From assembly GCA_964620595.1 (NCBI GenBank), contig CAZUHP010000001.1:186001-250000 (forward strand): 64,000 nt of DNA, given 5' to 3'. Below the pieces are notes generated by a model, which had not been told where the DNA came from, did no database searches, and saw only the letters and a list, made by a program, of their open reading frames with translations. Numbering within the stretch: the stretch's first letter is position 1; each line of letters starts with the position of its first letter. Shown one piece after another: positions 41,355-50,719 of this stretch. The position numbers and the translations under genes are program-made. This DNA comes from Desulfocarbo sp964620595. GTDB taxonomy: Bacteria; Desulfobacterota; Desulfarculia; Desulfarculales; Desulfarculaceae.

Positions 41355-42215
41355 TCAGCCCGTGCGCTCGGCGGTGCGTTGCAGCACCTGGTCCACCAGG
41401 CCCCGGTAGGCGGGCCCGGCCTCTTCCTCCTCCTGCTCCAGGTCCAGGGGCCTGCCCTGGTCCGAGGCCGCCACCAGGCGGGGGTCCCAGGGTATCTGGC
41501 CCAACAGGCTCAGGCCGAAGCGCTCGGCCAGGGCGCGGCCCCCGCCTTGGCCCAGCAGCTCGATGGGCTGGTGGCAGTGGGGACAGGTGAGGCCCGACAT
41601 GTTCTCCACCACCCCCAGGATGGGCATCTCCATCTGGAAGCAGAAGTCCACCGACTTGCGCACGTCGGCCAGGGCTATCTCCTGGGGGGTGGTGACCACC
41701 ACCGCCAGGGCGCCGTCCACCGCCTGGGCGATGGTGAGGGGCTCGTCGCCGGTGCCGGGAGGGGAGTCTATGACCAGAAAGTCCAGCCGCCCCCACTGCA
41801 CGTCGCCCAGGAACTGCTTGATGACCCCGATCTTGAGGGGGCCGCGCCAGATGATGGAGCTGTCCTTCTGGGGCATGAGCATCTCCACGCTCAGCACCTT
41901 GAGGCCGTGGTCCAGCACCACCGGCTGGATGAGGTTCTCTTTCTCCTGCACCTGGGCGTGGCCCTTCACCCCCAGCAGGCGGGGGATGGAGGGGCCGTGC
42001 AGGTCCACGTCCAACAGGCCGGTCTGGTAGCCCCTGGCCGCCAGGCCCAGGGCCAGGTAGGTCGCCACGGTGGACTTGCCCACCCCGCCCTTGCCGCTCA
42101 TGACCAACAGCTTGTAGCGTATCTTGTCCAGGTTGGCGGCCACCCGGCCGTCCATTTCGTTGGGGGCAGCGGCCGCTCCAGTGGAGCAGCTTCCCGAGGT
42201 AGTGTTTGCCGTCAT
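41355..42215 (-). CDS. Mrp/NBP35 family Fe-S carrier ATPase
   Basis: The 286-residue protein has the deviant Walker A motif MSGKGGVGKSTVA, a DVDLHGPSIPRLLGV segment, WGRLDFLVIDSPPGTGDEPLT, and the C-terminal cluster motif ENMSGLTCPHCHQPI, whose CPHC holds a bridging Fe-S cluster. Such proteins deliver Fe-S clusters to target enzymes in the cytoplasm. The acidic tail (LEQEEEEAGPAYRGLVDQVLQR) is usual in Desulfobacterota forms. It is likely co-transcribed with the FmdB gene. Confidence 0.92.
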   Translation of the reverse strand: MTANTTSGSCSTGAAAAPNEMDGRVAANLDKIRYKLLVMSGKGGVGKSTVATYLALGLAARGYQTGLLDVDLHGPSIPRLLGVKGHAQVQEKENLIQPVVLDHGLKVLSVEMLMPQKDSSIIWRGPLKIGVIKQFLGDVQWGRLDFLVIDSPPGTGDEPLTIAQAVDGALAVVVTTPQEIALADVRKSVDFCFQMEMPILGVVENMSGLTCPHCHQPIELLGQGGGRALAERFGLSLLGQIPWDPRLVAASDQGRPLDLEQEEEEAGPAYRGLVDQVLQRTAERTG

Positions 42216-42297
42216 GGTGTTCTCTCCGCAGGGGTAAACTTATACCGCAAATCTATACATCTTATAGAGGATTGACAAGGGGCGGGGGAGGAAGGGG

Positions 42298-42747
42298 CTA
42301 GAAGGTCTTGTCCGTGTCCAAAAGGAGGGTCACCGGCCCTTGGTTCACCAGGTGCACTTCCATCATGGCCCCGAACTCGCCGGTGGCCACCGAGAGGCCC
42401 TGCTGCCGGAGTTCCTGGCAAAAGGCCCGGTACAAGGGCTCGGCCTGCTCCCCGCCGGCGGCGCGGGAGTAGGAAGGCCGGGTGCCCTTTCGGCAGTCGC
42501 CCCACAGGGTGAACTGGCTCACCACCAGGACCTCGCCGCCCACGTCCCGGAGCGAGAGGTTCAGCTTGTCCTCTGGGTCGGGAAACAGGCGCAGGCCGGC
42601 GATCTTCTTGGCCAGCCAGGCGGCCTGCTCCGGCCCGTCTTCCCGGCCCACGCCGAGCAGCACCAGGAGCCCGTGACTGATGGCCCCCGCCACCCGTCCG
42701 TCCACCTCCACCCGGGCCTCTTTCACCCGCTGCACCACCGCCCGCAT
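42298..42747 (-). CDS. dtd: D-aminoacyl-tRNA deacylase Dtd
   Basis: The 149-residue protein begins MRAVVQRVKEARVEV and has the catalytic SQFTLWGDCRKGTRP motif and the cross-subunit motif VNQGPVTLLLDT. It removes D-amino acids (and Gly from tRNA-Ala) from mischarged tRNA. Length is normal. It follows larB by 2 bases. Confidence 0.97.
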   Translation of the reverse strand: MRAVVQRVKEARVEVDGRVAGAISHGLLVLLGVGREDGPEQAAWLAKKIAGLRLFPDPEDKLNLSLRDVGGEVLVVSQFTLWGDCRKGTRPSYSRAAGGEQAEPLYRAFCQELRQQGLSVATGEFGAMMEVHLVNQGPVTLLLDTDKTF

Positions 42748-42749
42748 AT

Positions 42750-43502
42750 CTACTCCAGATGGTCGATGAGCCCGGCCAGGTAGCCGGCGCCGAACCCGTT
42801 GTCGATGTTCACCACGCTGAGCCCCGGGGCGCAGGAGTTGAGCATGCCCAACAGCGCGGCCAGGCCGCCGAAGGCGGTGCCATAGCCCACGCTGGTGGGT
42901 ACCGCCACCACCGGCCGGTCCACCATGCCGGCCACCACCGAGGGCAGGGCTCCTTCCATGCCGGCCACCACCACCAGGCAGGTGGCCTGGCCCAGCACCG
43001 GGGCCGAGCCCGCCAGCCGGTGCAGCCCGGCCACGCCCACGTCGTAGATTCTCTCCACCTTGGAGCCCATGAGCCGGGCGGTGAGCGCGGCCTCCTCGGC
43101 CACGGGCAGATCCGAGGTGCCGGCCGCCAGCACCGCCACCAGGCCCCGCCCCGGCTTGGCCCCCTCTGGGGCCTCCAGGTAGAGGCAGGCGGCCCGGCGG
43201 TCATAGGTCAGATCCTTCCACTTGGCCCGCACCGCCTTGGCCTTGGCCGTGTCCACCCGGGTCACCAGCACCGCGGCGCCCTGCTGGTGGATGGCCCGGC
43301 CGATGCTCACGATCTGGGCCGGGGTCTTGCCCTGGCCGAAGATGACCTCGGGAAATCCCTGCCGCAGGCTGCGGTGGTGGTCCACCCGGGCAAAGCCCAA
43401 ATCCTCGTAGGGCAGGGACTTGAGCCGGTGGAGCGCCTCCTCGGGCTCCAGGTCGCCGGCGGCTACTTCTTGCAGGAGTTTCTTGAGCCTGTCCGCGGTC
43501 AC
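42750..43502 (-). CDS. larB: Nickel-pincer nucleotide biosynthesis protein LarB
   Basis: The 250-residue protein has the LarB N-terminal helix (LKKLLQEVAAGDLEPEEALHRLKSLPYEDLGFARVDHHRSLRQGFPEVIFGQGKTPAQIV) and an AIR-carboxylase-like core (VAVLAAGTSDLPVAEEAALTARLMG, VVVAGMEGALPSVVAGMVDRPVVAVPTSVGYG). LarB carboxylates and hydrolyses nicotinic acid adenine dinucleotide, the first step to the Ni-pincer cofactor of lactate racemase. larC and larE are not nearby. Confidence 0.92.
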   Translation of the reverse strand: MTADRLKKLLQEVAAGDLEPEEALHRLKSLPYEDLGFARVDHHRSLRQGFPEVIFGQGKTPAQIVSIGRAIHQQGAAVLVTRVDTAKAKAVRAKWKDLTYDRRAACLYLEAPEGAKPGRGLVAVLAAGTSDLPVAEEAALTARLMGSKVERIYDVGVAGLHRLAGSAPVLGQATCLVVVAGMEGALPSVVAGMVDRPVVAVPTSVGYGTAFGGLAALLGMLNSCAPGLSVVNIDNGFGAGYLAGLIDHLE

Positions 43503-43587
43503 TGGTTAAAGCCCTTGTCCCTTCCGGGGTGCATCCCCTATAGTTTTGGTGCGGCCCGGGCCCTGGGGCCCACCTGGCCTGGCATGG

Positions 43588-43616
43588 ATTCTATATCCCC
43601 CTTGCTGAGGCTGCAA
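43588..43616 (-). promoter_or_regulatory. Possible sigma-70 promoter for larB-dtd
   Basis: The minus strand reads TTGCAG, 17 bases, TAGAAT, with the -10 close to consensus (5/6). It sits 86-114 bases upstream of the larB ATG in the divergent larB/prmA gap. Confidence 0.4.
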
Positions 43617-43620
43617 ACCC

Positions 43621-44520
43621 ATGAATTCCCTTGACCCCGGCGCGCACCCCTCCGGGTGGATAGAGGTGACCATCCTGGCCCCGCCCCCCCAGGCCGAGGC
43701 GGCGGCCGATTTCCTGGTGCGGCTCACCGGCCGGGGGGTGGAGACCATGCCCGGGCCCGGCGGCCGGGAGCAGGTGAAGGCCTTCCTGGAGGAGGGACCC
43801 CGGGCCGGGGAGCAGCGCCGGCAGGTGGCGGAGCTGGTCCGGCGCCTGGCGGCGCTGGCCCCGGGGGAGGTGAGCGTGGAGTTCCGCGCCCTGCCCGACC
43901 AGGACTGGGGCGAGAGCTGGAAGCGCCACTTCCACCCCCAGGAGCTGGCGCCCGGCCTGTGGGTGGCCCCGCCCTGGGAGCCTCCGCCGGGCCAGGTGCC
44001 GGAGGGCGAGGTGGTGCTCATCGACCCGGGCCAGGCCTTTGGCACCGGCCAGCACGCCAGCACCCTGCTCTGCCTCCAGCACCTGGCCCGCCTGGCCGGG
44101 GAGGGCCGGCTGCCCGGGCGGCTGTTGGATTTGGGCTGCGGCACCGGCATCCTGGCCCTGGCCGGGCTCCGCCTGGGGGTGGAGCGGGCCCTGGCCCTGG
44201 ACCTGGACCCCTTGGCCCTGGCGGCCGCCCGCCACAACGCGGAGCTGAACGGCCTGGCCTCGCGCCTGGAGATAAGCTCCCGGCCCCTGGAACAAATGAC
44301 AGAGGAGTTTCCCTTGATCCTGGCCAACCTCACCGCCCTGGACCTGGTCCAACTGGCGCCCGGTTTGGCCGCGCGCCTGGAGCTGGGCGGCGAGCTGGTG
44401 GCCTCGGGCATCCTGGAGGGCCAGGACGCGAGGGTGCGCCAGGCCCTGGAAGGGGCCGGCCTGGGCTTTGTGGAGCGCGGCGCCCTGGGCGAGTGGTGCT
44501 CCCTGGTGATGGTGCGATGA
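43621..44520 (+). CDS. prmA: Ribosomal protein L11 methyltransferase PrmA
   Basis: The 299-residue protein has a PrmA N-terminal substrate-binding domain (GWIEVTILAPPPQAEAAADFLVRL), the linker with FGTGQHASTLLCL and the SAM motif LLDLGCGTGILALAGLRLG, followed by the catalytic ILANLTAL (the NxxL variant). It methylates L11 on lysines and the N-terminus. The stop overlaps the rsmE start (ATGA). Confidence 0.93.
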   Translation: MNSLDPGAHPSGWIEVTILAPPPQAEAAADFLVRLTGRGVETMPGPGGREQVKAFLEEGPRAGEQRRQVAELVRRLAALAPGEVSVEFRALPDQDWGESWKRHFHPQELAPGLWVAPPWEPPPGQVPEGEVVLIDPGQAFGTGQHASTLLCLQHLARLAGEGRLPGRLLDLGCGTGILALAGLRLGVERALALDLDPLALAAARHNAELNGLASRLEISSRPLEQMTEEFPLILANLTALDLVQLAPGLAARLELGGELVASGILEGQDARVRQALEGAGLGFVERGALGEWCSLVMVR

Positions 44521-45242
44521 GCCGGCGGCGTTTTCTGGTGGAGCCCGGCTCCCTGGCGCCGGGAAGGGAGCTGGCCCTGGACCCTGGCGAGGCCCGCCAC
44601 GCGGCCAAGGTGCTGCGGCTGAGGGCGGGCGAGGAGGTGTGGCTCCTGGACGGGGAGGGCCTGGTGGGCCGGGCCGAGATCGTCTCCCTGGACAGGCGGG
44701 GAGTGGTCTGCCGGGTGGTGGAGGTGCAGGCCCCGCCCCTGCCCCGGCCGCGGCTGGTCGTGTGTCCCGGCCTGGCCAAGAACCCGGCCATGGAGCTTCT
44801 GGCCGTGAAGCTGAGCGAACTCATGGTGCAACAGGTGCGGCCCTTTGTCAGCTCCCGCTCGGTGCCCCGGCTCAAGGACCCGGCCGCCCGGGCCCGGCGC
44901 TGGCAGCGCTTGGGCCGCCAGGCCCTCAAGCAGTGCGGCGCGGCCCGGGCCCCGCGCTGGCACCAGCCGGTGGATTTGGCGGACCTGCTCGCCCTGCCCC
45001 CGGCCGGGGCGCGCAAGATCATGCTTTACGAGGATGAATCCGCCGGCCCCAGCCTGGCCCAGGCCTTGGGGGGCGAGGCGGCGGAGGAGGTGTGGGTGCT
45101 GGTGGGGCCGGAGGGCGGTTTCGCGCCCCAGGAGGCCCGGGCCGCCCGGGAGGCGGGCTGGCTCACCTGCCTCCTGCCCGGCGCTGTCCTGCGCGCCGAG
45201 ACCGCGGCCCTGGCCGCGGCCGCGGTGGTGCGCTTCGGGTAG
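44517..45242 (+). CDS. rsmE: 16S rRNA m3U1498 methyltransferase RsmE
   Basis: The 241-residue product starts at ATG 44517, overlapping the prmA stop. It has an N-terminal PUA-like region (ARHAAKVLRLRAGEEVWLLDGEG) and the SPOUT knot (VWVLVGPEGGFAPQEARAAREAGW, LPGAVLRAETAALAAAAVVRF), the RsmE signature. It methylates U1498 of 16S rRNA. prmA-rsmE pairing is common. It converges with topA, 24 bases away. Confidence 0.95.
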   Translation: MSRRRFLVEPGSLAPGRELALDPGEARHAAKVLRLRAGEEVWLLDGEGLVGRAEIVSLDRRGVVCRVVEVQAPPLPRPRLVVCPGLAKNPAMELLAVKLSELMVQQVRPFVSSRSVPRLKDPAARARRWQRLGRQALKQCGAARAPRWHQPVDLADLLALPPAGARKIMLYEDESAGPSLAQALGGEAAEEVWVLVGPEGGFAPQEARAAREAGWLTCLLPGAVLRAETAALAAAAVVRFG

Positions 45243-45266
45243 GGAACACCTTTCAGGAAACAGGCC

Positions 45267-47672
45267 TCAGTCCAGCTTCTGGGAGTAGCCGCACTCCTTG
45301 TCGGGGCAGCGCAGGCTGGTGCCCGCCTTGGTGGTCTTTTGCAGCAGGAAGGGATGCCCGCACTGGGGGCAGGCCTGGTCCACGGGCTTGTCCCACACCG
45401 CGTACTTGCACTTGGGGAAGTTGTCGCACCCGTAGAATACCTTGCCCCGCCTGGAGCGCTTCTCCACCAGGGGCCCGCCGCATTCCGGGCAGCTCACCCC
45501 CACCGGGATTCCCCGGGAGTAGCGGCACTTGGGGTAGTTGCTGCAGGAGATGAAGCGGCCGCCGTCGCGGGTGGGCTTTATGACCAGATCGCCCTCGTGG
45601 CAGCGGGGGCACTTTTCGCCGATCTTCTCGGGCTCGGGCCGGGCCACCGGGTTGCCCTCGGCGTCCAGGTCCAGGATGTTCTTGCACTTGGGGTAGCCGG
45701 TGCAGGCCAGGAAGGGGCCGTAGGGGCCTTTTTTCACCTGCATGGGCTTGCCGCACTTGATGCAGCTCACCTCGGGGCCGGGCGCGGTTTGCTGGGGGAT
45801 TATCTCGCCCTTTTCGCCCCGGGTGAAGTCCATGGTGGTGTCGCACTCGGGGTAGCCGGTGCAGGCCAGGAACTCGCCGTGCTTGCCCAGGCGGATGTTC
45901 ATGGGCTTGCCGCAGGTGGGGCATTTCACGTCCGTGGCCAGGCCCTTGCCCTTGACCTGGCGCATGCCGGTCTTGGCCTGCTCCAGGGACTCCTTGAACG
46001 GCCCGTAGAAGTCCTCCAGGAGCTTGCGCCAGTCCTGCTTGCCCTCCTCCACCTGGTCCAGGCTCTCCTCCAGGGCCGCGGTGAAGCCCACCTCCATGAT
46101 GCGGGGGAAGCTCTCCACCAGAAGGTCGTTCACCACCCGGCCCAGCTCCGAGGGATAGAGCCGCTTGCGCTCGTCCTTTTCCACGTAGCCCCGGTCCTGC
46201 AGGGTGGAGAGGATGGCGGCATAGGTGGAGGGCCGGCCGATGCCCTTTTCCTCCAGCTCCTTGACCAGGCTGGCCTCGGTGAAGCGGGGCGGCGGCTGGG
46301 TGAAGTGCTGCTTGGGCAGGATGGCCTTGAGTTCCAGCTCCTGGCCTTCCTCGAGGGGGGGCAGCACCCCGTCCTGGGGGCCGCCGCCGTTGCGGCCGTT
46401 GTCGTCCTTGCCCTCCTGGTACACCGCGGTGAAGCCGGGAAAGACCATGACCTGGCCGCTGGCCCGCAGCAGGCCGGAGCCCGCCGCGATGAGCACCTGG
46501 GTCTGGTCGAATACCGCCGGTGCCATCTGGCAGGCCACGAAGCGGTTCCAGATCAGGCGGTAGAGCCTGAGTTCGTCGCGCTTCAGGTGTTTCTGCATGG
46601 CCTCGGGGGTGCGGAAGGCGCTGGTGGGGCGTATGGCCTCGTGGGCCTCCTGGGCGCCGGCGCGGGACTTGTATACGGGCGGCGATTTTGGCAGGAATTC
46701 CTCGCCGTAGCGGGAGGCGATGAGCTTGCGGACCTCGTCCACCGCCTCGGCGGCCAGGCGGGTGGAGTCGGTGCGCATATAAGTAATGAGGCCCACCGCG
46801 CCCTCGTCGGTCTCCAGGCCCTCGTACAGGCGCTGGGCCAGGGTCATGGTCTTCTTGGCCGAGAAGCCCAGCTTGCGGTAGGCCTCCTGCTGCAAGGTGG
46901 AGGTGATGAAGGGCGGCGCCGCCTTTTGCTGGCGCTTGCGCTTCTTTATCTGCTCGACCACGAAGGGCTGGCCGCTGATGGCCTCCACCCCGGCCTGGGC
47001 CTCTTGCTCGCTCTTGGGCTCGAACTTCTTGCCCCCCACCTTGCTGAGCCGGGCGATGAAGGGCGGCGGCTCGGGGCCCATCAGCTCGGCCGACACGGTC
47101 CAGTACTCCTGGGGCTCGAAGGCCTGGATCTCGCGCTCGCGCTCCACCACCAGGCGGAGCGCCACCGACTGCACCCGGCCCGCGCTGAGCCCGCCCCGCA
47201 CCTTCTGCCACAAAAGCGGCGATATCTGGTAGCCCACCAGCCGGTCCAGCACCCGCCTGGCCTGCTGGCTGTCGTAGCGCTTGGGGTCCAGGCGACCGGG
47301 CTCGGCCACCGCCTTCTGGATGGCCTTCTTGGTCAGCTCGTGAAACAGCACCCGGTGGTAGCGGTCCAGGGGGCCGCCCAACTGCTCGGCGATGTGCCAG
47401 GCAATGGCCTCGCCCTCGCGGTCCGGGTCCGGGGCCAGGTAGATGTCCGTGGCCTTGCCCGCCGCCTTTTTCAGCTCCCGGAGTATCTTTTCCTTGCCCT
47501 TGATCACCTGGTACTCGGGCGCGAAGCCTTCTTCTATGTTCACCCCCAGGCGCTTGGGCGGCAGGTCCACCACGTGGCCCACCGAGGCCTTCACCTCGAA
47601 GTCGGGCCCCAGGTATTTCTTGATGGTGCGGGCCTTGGCCGGCGATTCTACTATCAAAAGAGACTTGGACAT
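45267..47672 (-). CDS. topA: DNA topoisomerase I TopA
   Basis: The 801-residue protein has the Toprim domain (LLIVESPAKARTIKKYLG; DPDREGEAIAWH), the catalytic Tyr298 in GLITYMRTDSTRLA, and a C-terminal array of five zinc ribbons (CPTCGKPM, CIKCGKPM, CPRCHEGD, CPECGGPL, CPQCGHPF). It relaxes negatively supercoiled DNA. It lies downstream of dprA on the same strand, a widespread gene pair. Confidence 0.98.
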   Translation of the reverse strand: MSKSLLIVESPAKARTIKKYLGPDFEVKASVGHVVDLPPKRLGVNIEEGFAPEYQVIKGKEKILRELKKAAGKATDIYLAPDPDREGEAIAWHIAEQLGGPLDRYHRVLFHELTKKAIQKAVAEPGRLDPKRYDSQQARRVLDRLVGYQISPLLWQKVRGGLSAGRVQSVALRLVVEREREIQAFEPQEYWTVSAELMGPEPPPFIARLSKVGGKKFEPKSEQEAQAGVEAISGQPFVVEQIKKRKRQQKAAPPFITSTLQQEAYRKLGFSAKKTMTLAQRLYEGLETDEGAVGLITYMRTDSTRLAAEAVDEVRKLIASRYGEEFLPKSPPVYKSRAGAQEAHEAIRPTSAFRTPEAMQKHLKRDELRLYRLIWNRFVACQMAPAVFDQTQVLIAAGSGLLRASGQVMVFPGFTAVYQEGKDDNGRNGGGPQDGVLPPLEEGQELELKAILPKQHFTQPPPRFTEASLVKELEEKGIGRPSTYAAILSTLQDRGYVEKDERKRLYPSELGRVVNDLLVESFPRIMEVGFTAALEESLDQVEEGKQDWRKLLEDFYGPFKESLEQAKTGMRQVKGKGLATDVKCPTCGKPMNIRLGKHGEFLACTGYPECDTTMDFTRGEKGEIIPQQTAPGPEVSCIKCGKPMQVKKGPYGPFLACTGYPKCKNILDLDAEGNPVARPEPEKIGEKCPRCHEGDLVIKPTRDGGRFISCSNYPKCRYSRGIPVGVSCPECGGPLVEKRSRRGKVFYGCDNFPKCKYAVWDKPVDQACPQCGHPFLLQKTTKAGTSLRCPDKECGYSQKLD

Positions 47673-47767
47673 ATTTTCATCTCGGCCTTTGGGGGCACCC
47701 CCTCGGCGGCGCCGGCCGTTGTCGGTGTTATCGGGTATGGGCGCGGGCGGCGCGGCCCGGCCCCGTG

Positions 47768-48886
47768 CTACAAGCGAACATAATGCTTACCCGGCCGCTG
47801 TTCAACCAGGCCCTCCATCTCCAGGCTCACCAGGATGGCGGTCACCTCCTGGGGTTTGAGCCCGCTCTCCCGGGTTATCAGGTCCACGTGCACCGGGTCC
47901 GCGCCCACCAGCTCCAGCACCCGCCGCCAATCCAGGGGCAGGTCCCCGGCCGCCACTGCCGCCGCCTCGGCCGCGGCTGGTCTTGGTGCGGGGGGCAGGG
48001 CCCCGGGCTCCAGCAGGTCGGCCGCCGAGCTGAGCAGCCGCGCGCCCTGGCGGATGAGGTCGTGGCAGCCCTCGCTCTGGGGCGAGCCCACCGGGCCGGG
48101 CACGGCAAAGACCTCGCGCCCCTGGTCCAGGGCGTGGCGGGCGGTGATGAGAGAGCCGCTCTTGCGGCCCGCCTCTACCACCACCACCGCCCGGGCCAGG
48201 CCGGATATCACCCGGTTGCGCACCGGGAAGTTGCCCGCGGCCGGCGGGGTGCCCAGGGTGAACTCGCTCATCACCGCGCCCCGCCGGGCCATCTCCTCGA
48301 TGAGCCGGCGGTTCTCCGGGGGATAGGCCACGTCGAGCCCGCAGCCCAACACCCCCACCGTGTGCCCCCCGGCCTTGAGGGCCGCCTGGTGCACCGCGGT
48401 GTCGATGCCCCGCGCCAGGCCCGAGATCACGCTCACCCCCTGCCGGGCCAGGTCGCGGCCCAGCTCCTGGGCCACCCGGCGGCCGTAGGCGCTGAAGCTG
48501 CGCGAGCCCACCACCGCCACCCCGCCGTCCCGGCAGGGCGCGAGGTCGCCCCGCACGAAGAGCACCGGCGGCGGTGCAAAGACCTTCCTCAACAGCGGCG
48601 GGTAGTCCTGGTGCTCCAGGGTGAGCACCCGGGCGCCCAGGCGCCGTAGCCGGGCCAGCTCCACCTCCGGGTCGGCTGCCAATTCCCGGCTGCGGATGGA
48701 CCGGGCCAGGGAACGGGGGATGCCCTTTATGGCTGCCAGCCGCTCCTCGGGCGCGGCCAGCACCGCGGCCGGCGAACCCAGGGCCTCCACCAGGCGCGTG
48801 AAGCGCACGCTTCCTATGCCCGGCACCAGCCGCAAGCTCAGCCAGGCCAACAGGTCGGGGGGCTCACCGGCCTTTTGGGGGTCCAT
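47768..48886 (-). CDS. dprA: DNA processing protein DprA
   Basis: The 372-residue protein has a SAM/HhH-like N-terminus, the Rossmann core (GDLAPCRDGGVAVVGSRSFSAYGRR, VSVISGLARGIDTAVHQAALKAGGHTVGVLGCGLDVAYP, REVFAVPGPVGSPQSEGCHDLIRQGA) and a C-terminal winged helix (HVDLITRESGLKPQEVTAILVSLEMEGLVEQ). It loads RecA on incoming ssDNA. It is followed by topA. Confidence 0.96.
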   Translation of the reverse strand: MDPQKAGEPPDLLAWLSLRLVPGIGSVRFTRLVEALGSPAAVLAAPEERLAAIKGIPRSLARSIRSRELAADPEVELARLRRLGARVLTLEHQDYPPLLRKVFAPPPVLFVRGDLAPCRDGGVAVVGSRSFSAYGRRVAQELGRDLARQGVSVISGLARGIDTAVHQAALKAGGHTVGVLGCGLDVAYPPENRRLIEEMARRGAVMSEFTLGTPPAAGNFPVRNRVISGLARAVVVVEAGRKSGSLITARHALDQGREVFAVPGPVGSPQSEGCHDLIRQGARLLSSAADLLEPGALPPAPRPAAAEAAAVAAGDLPLDWRRVLELVGADPVHVDLITRESGLKPQEVTAILVSLEMEGLVEQRPGKHYVRL

Positions 48887-49056
48887 AGGCCCAGGAAGCT
48901 AACGGCTGGGGGGCGGGCCGTCAAGCCATTTTTTCGGGCGGGGCCAGAGCCGCCGGCTGGCGGCCGCGGCGGCGCCCGGTCAGAACCGCCTTGAACAAGC
49001 GGCCGTTTGTCTCTTATGGTGGGACTAGAGCCTGTTGGCATTCAGGAGGGTTCCTG

Positions 49057-50619
49057 GTGAGCTTGCGCGTATTGCGATCAGCAGCCCTGACCGGCATCCT
49101 GGCCCTGCTCTGGGCCCTGGCCCTGTGCCTCCCCTCGACCGCAAGGGGGGCGGGGAGGGCGGGAGGCCCCTGGAGCCTGGCCTTTGTGGTGGAGGGGTCG
49201 GTGGAGATGACCCGGCCCTGGCGGGAGTCCTCCCGCCGGGAGGCGCTGGAGCGGGCCCTGAACCTGGAACTCCGTACCCTGCCGCTCAGGGCCAGCGCCG
49301 CGGTGTGGCTGGCCCAGCCCGGAGGGGTGGAGCCCCTGGTGCCGCCCTCCACGGCCCTCGAGCTGAAGGACCTGGACCTGAGGCTGCCCCAGCCCCGCAG
49401 CGGGCGGGTGGACCTGGGCCCGGCCCTGGCCCAGGCCTCGGCCTGGCTGGCCGGGCAAGGCGGCGGCAGCCTGGTGGTGGTGGCGGCCGACGGCCTCCGG
49501 GGCGGCTCGTCCCTGCGGGCGCTGGAGGCGGGCGGCGTCTTCTGCCACGTTTTGGCCCTGGCCCCGGCCGGGGGCGGCCAGGCCCTGGCCGGGTTGGCCC
49601 TGGCCGGCGGCGGCTCCTGTTTCGTGGCCGACAGGCCCTCGCGGGTGCTGCCCCTGCTGCACCGGGCGGTGCTCACCTGCCTCACCCCGGCCCGCCTGCT
49701 CATCGAGGCCCACGACCCGGCCAACCGCCCCTTGCGCCTCGCCTACGGCCTGGAGCGCCGTGACGCCCTGGCCCGCCGGCGCCAGGGCCTTACCGGCCGG
49801 GTGCAGCAGCTCTTGCCGGGGGTCTACCGCCTCGCCTGGCCTGCCTCGGCCCCCACCGGGCCGGCCCCGGTGCCGGCCCGGGTGAGCGTGGCCCCCCGGG
49901 GGCTCACCATGGTGAGCGTGGGCGGCCGGGCCAAGTTGGCGGTGGAAGCCCGCGACCAGCAGGGGCGCGACCCGGGCTGGAAGCTGCGGGTGGCCCGCCT
50001 GAGCGACGGGCTGGTGCTGGAGTCATCCCGGCGCACCCCCTTTGAACTCGCCCTGTTTGCCGGCACCTACCTGGTCAAGGCCCTGCAGCAGCCCCTGGCC
50101 TGGACCGTGCTGCTGGAGGCGGGGCGGGACCGCAAGCTGGTGGTGGGCCCGGTGGGGGGCCTCAGGGTGCGCCTCCGCGGCCCCCAGGGCCCCTTGCGCG
50201 CCCGCTACCGGTTGTACGATCTCTTGGCCCAGCGGCCCGGCGGCACCGGCTACACCAACCAGCTCTTGCGGGTCAAGCCCGGTCCCTTCCGCCTGGAGCT
50301 GGAGGTGCCCCCCGGCCTGGAGCGGGAGGTGGTGGTGCCCCCGGGCCGCGAAGTGGAACTGGCCCTGCCCGCGGCCGGCGGGGTGCTGGTGGGCCGGGGG
50401 CGGCCGGGCCAGGTGGTGGAGGTGGTGGACCAGCGGGGCCTGGCCGTGGCCAGCGGGCCGGTGAACCGGGTGCTGCCGCTTTTGCCGGGAGCCTATCTGG
50501 TGCGCCTGGCCCAGGCCCGGGGAGGCGGCCGGCAGGTGCGGGTGGAGGGCGGCCGGCTCGTCACCCTCCCGGCCGGCGAGTTGCTGAAATCCAGCCCCGA
50601 TCGCACAAAGACGCGTTGA
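49057..50619 (+). CDS. Secreted protein with degenerate von Willebrand A-like domain
   Basis: From GTG 49057 (AGGAGGG at 6-7 bases) the product has 520 residues and a clear signal peptide (VLRSAALTGILALLWALALCLPSTARG). Residues about 33-200 follow the vWA pattern, with a strand LAFVVEGSVEM where the metal motif DxSxS would be, an alpha/beta segment VDLGPALAQASAWL, and SLVVVAADGLRGGSSLRALEAGGVFCHVLAL. The MIDAS Asp and Ser are not conserved. The remaining 300 residues are beta-rich, perhaps Ig-like or carboxypeptidase-regulatory-like repeats. Function unknown; divergent from dprA. A start at 48991 would spoil the signal peptide. Confidence 0.65.
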   Translation: MSLRVLRSAALTGILALLWALALCLPSTARGAGRAGGPWSLAFVVEGSVEMTRPWRESSRREALERALNLELRTLPLRASAAVWLAQPGGVEPLVPPSTALELKDLDLRLPQPRSGRVDLGPALAQASAWLAGQGGGSLVVVAADGLRGGSSLRALEAGGVFCHVLALAPAGGGQALAGLALAGGGSCFVADRPSRVLPLLHRAVLTCLTPARLLIEAHDPANRPLRLAYGLERRDALARRRQGLTGRVQQLLPGVYRLAWPASAPTGPAPVPARVSVAPRGLTMVSVGGRAKLAVEARDQQGRDPGWKLRVARLSDGLVLESSRRTPFELALFAGTYLVKALQQPLAWTVLLEAGRDRKLVVGPVGGLRVRLRGPQGPLRARYRLYDLLAQRPGGTGYTNQLLRVKPGPFRLELEVPPGLEREVVVPPGREVELALPAAGGVLVGRGRPGQVVEVVDQRGLAVASGPVNRVLPLLPGAYLVRLAQARGGGRQVRVEGGRLVTLPAGELLKSSPDRTKTR

Positions 50620-50644
50620 CAGTGGACGGACGGGTGGGTTAATC
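50616..50644 (+). promoter_or_regulatory. Possible sigma-70 promoter for the acyl-CoA synthetase gene
   Basis: A perfect TTGACA at 50616-50621 overlaps the end of the preceding gene, followed after 17 bases by a weak -10 (TTAATC). The transcript would start about 68 bases before the ATG at 50720. Confidence 0.4.
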
Positions 50645-50719
50645 TGCCCAAGCGCCCGCCAGCGAAAACACCTTTTTTCACAGAAGTAGGGGTGGATAGC
50701 CGCCCCCGGAGGGAGAGCC

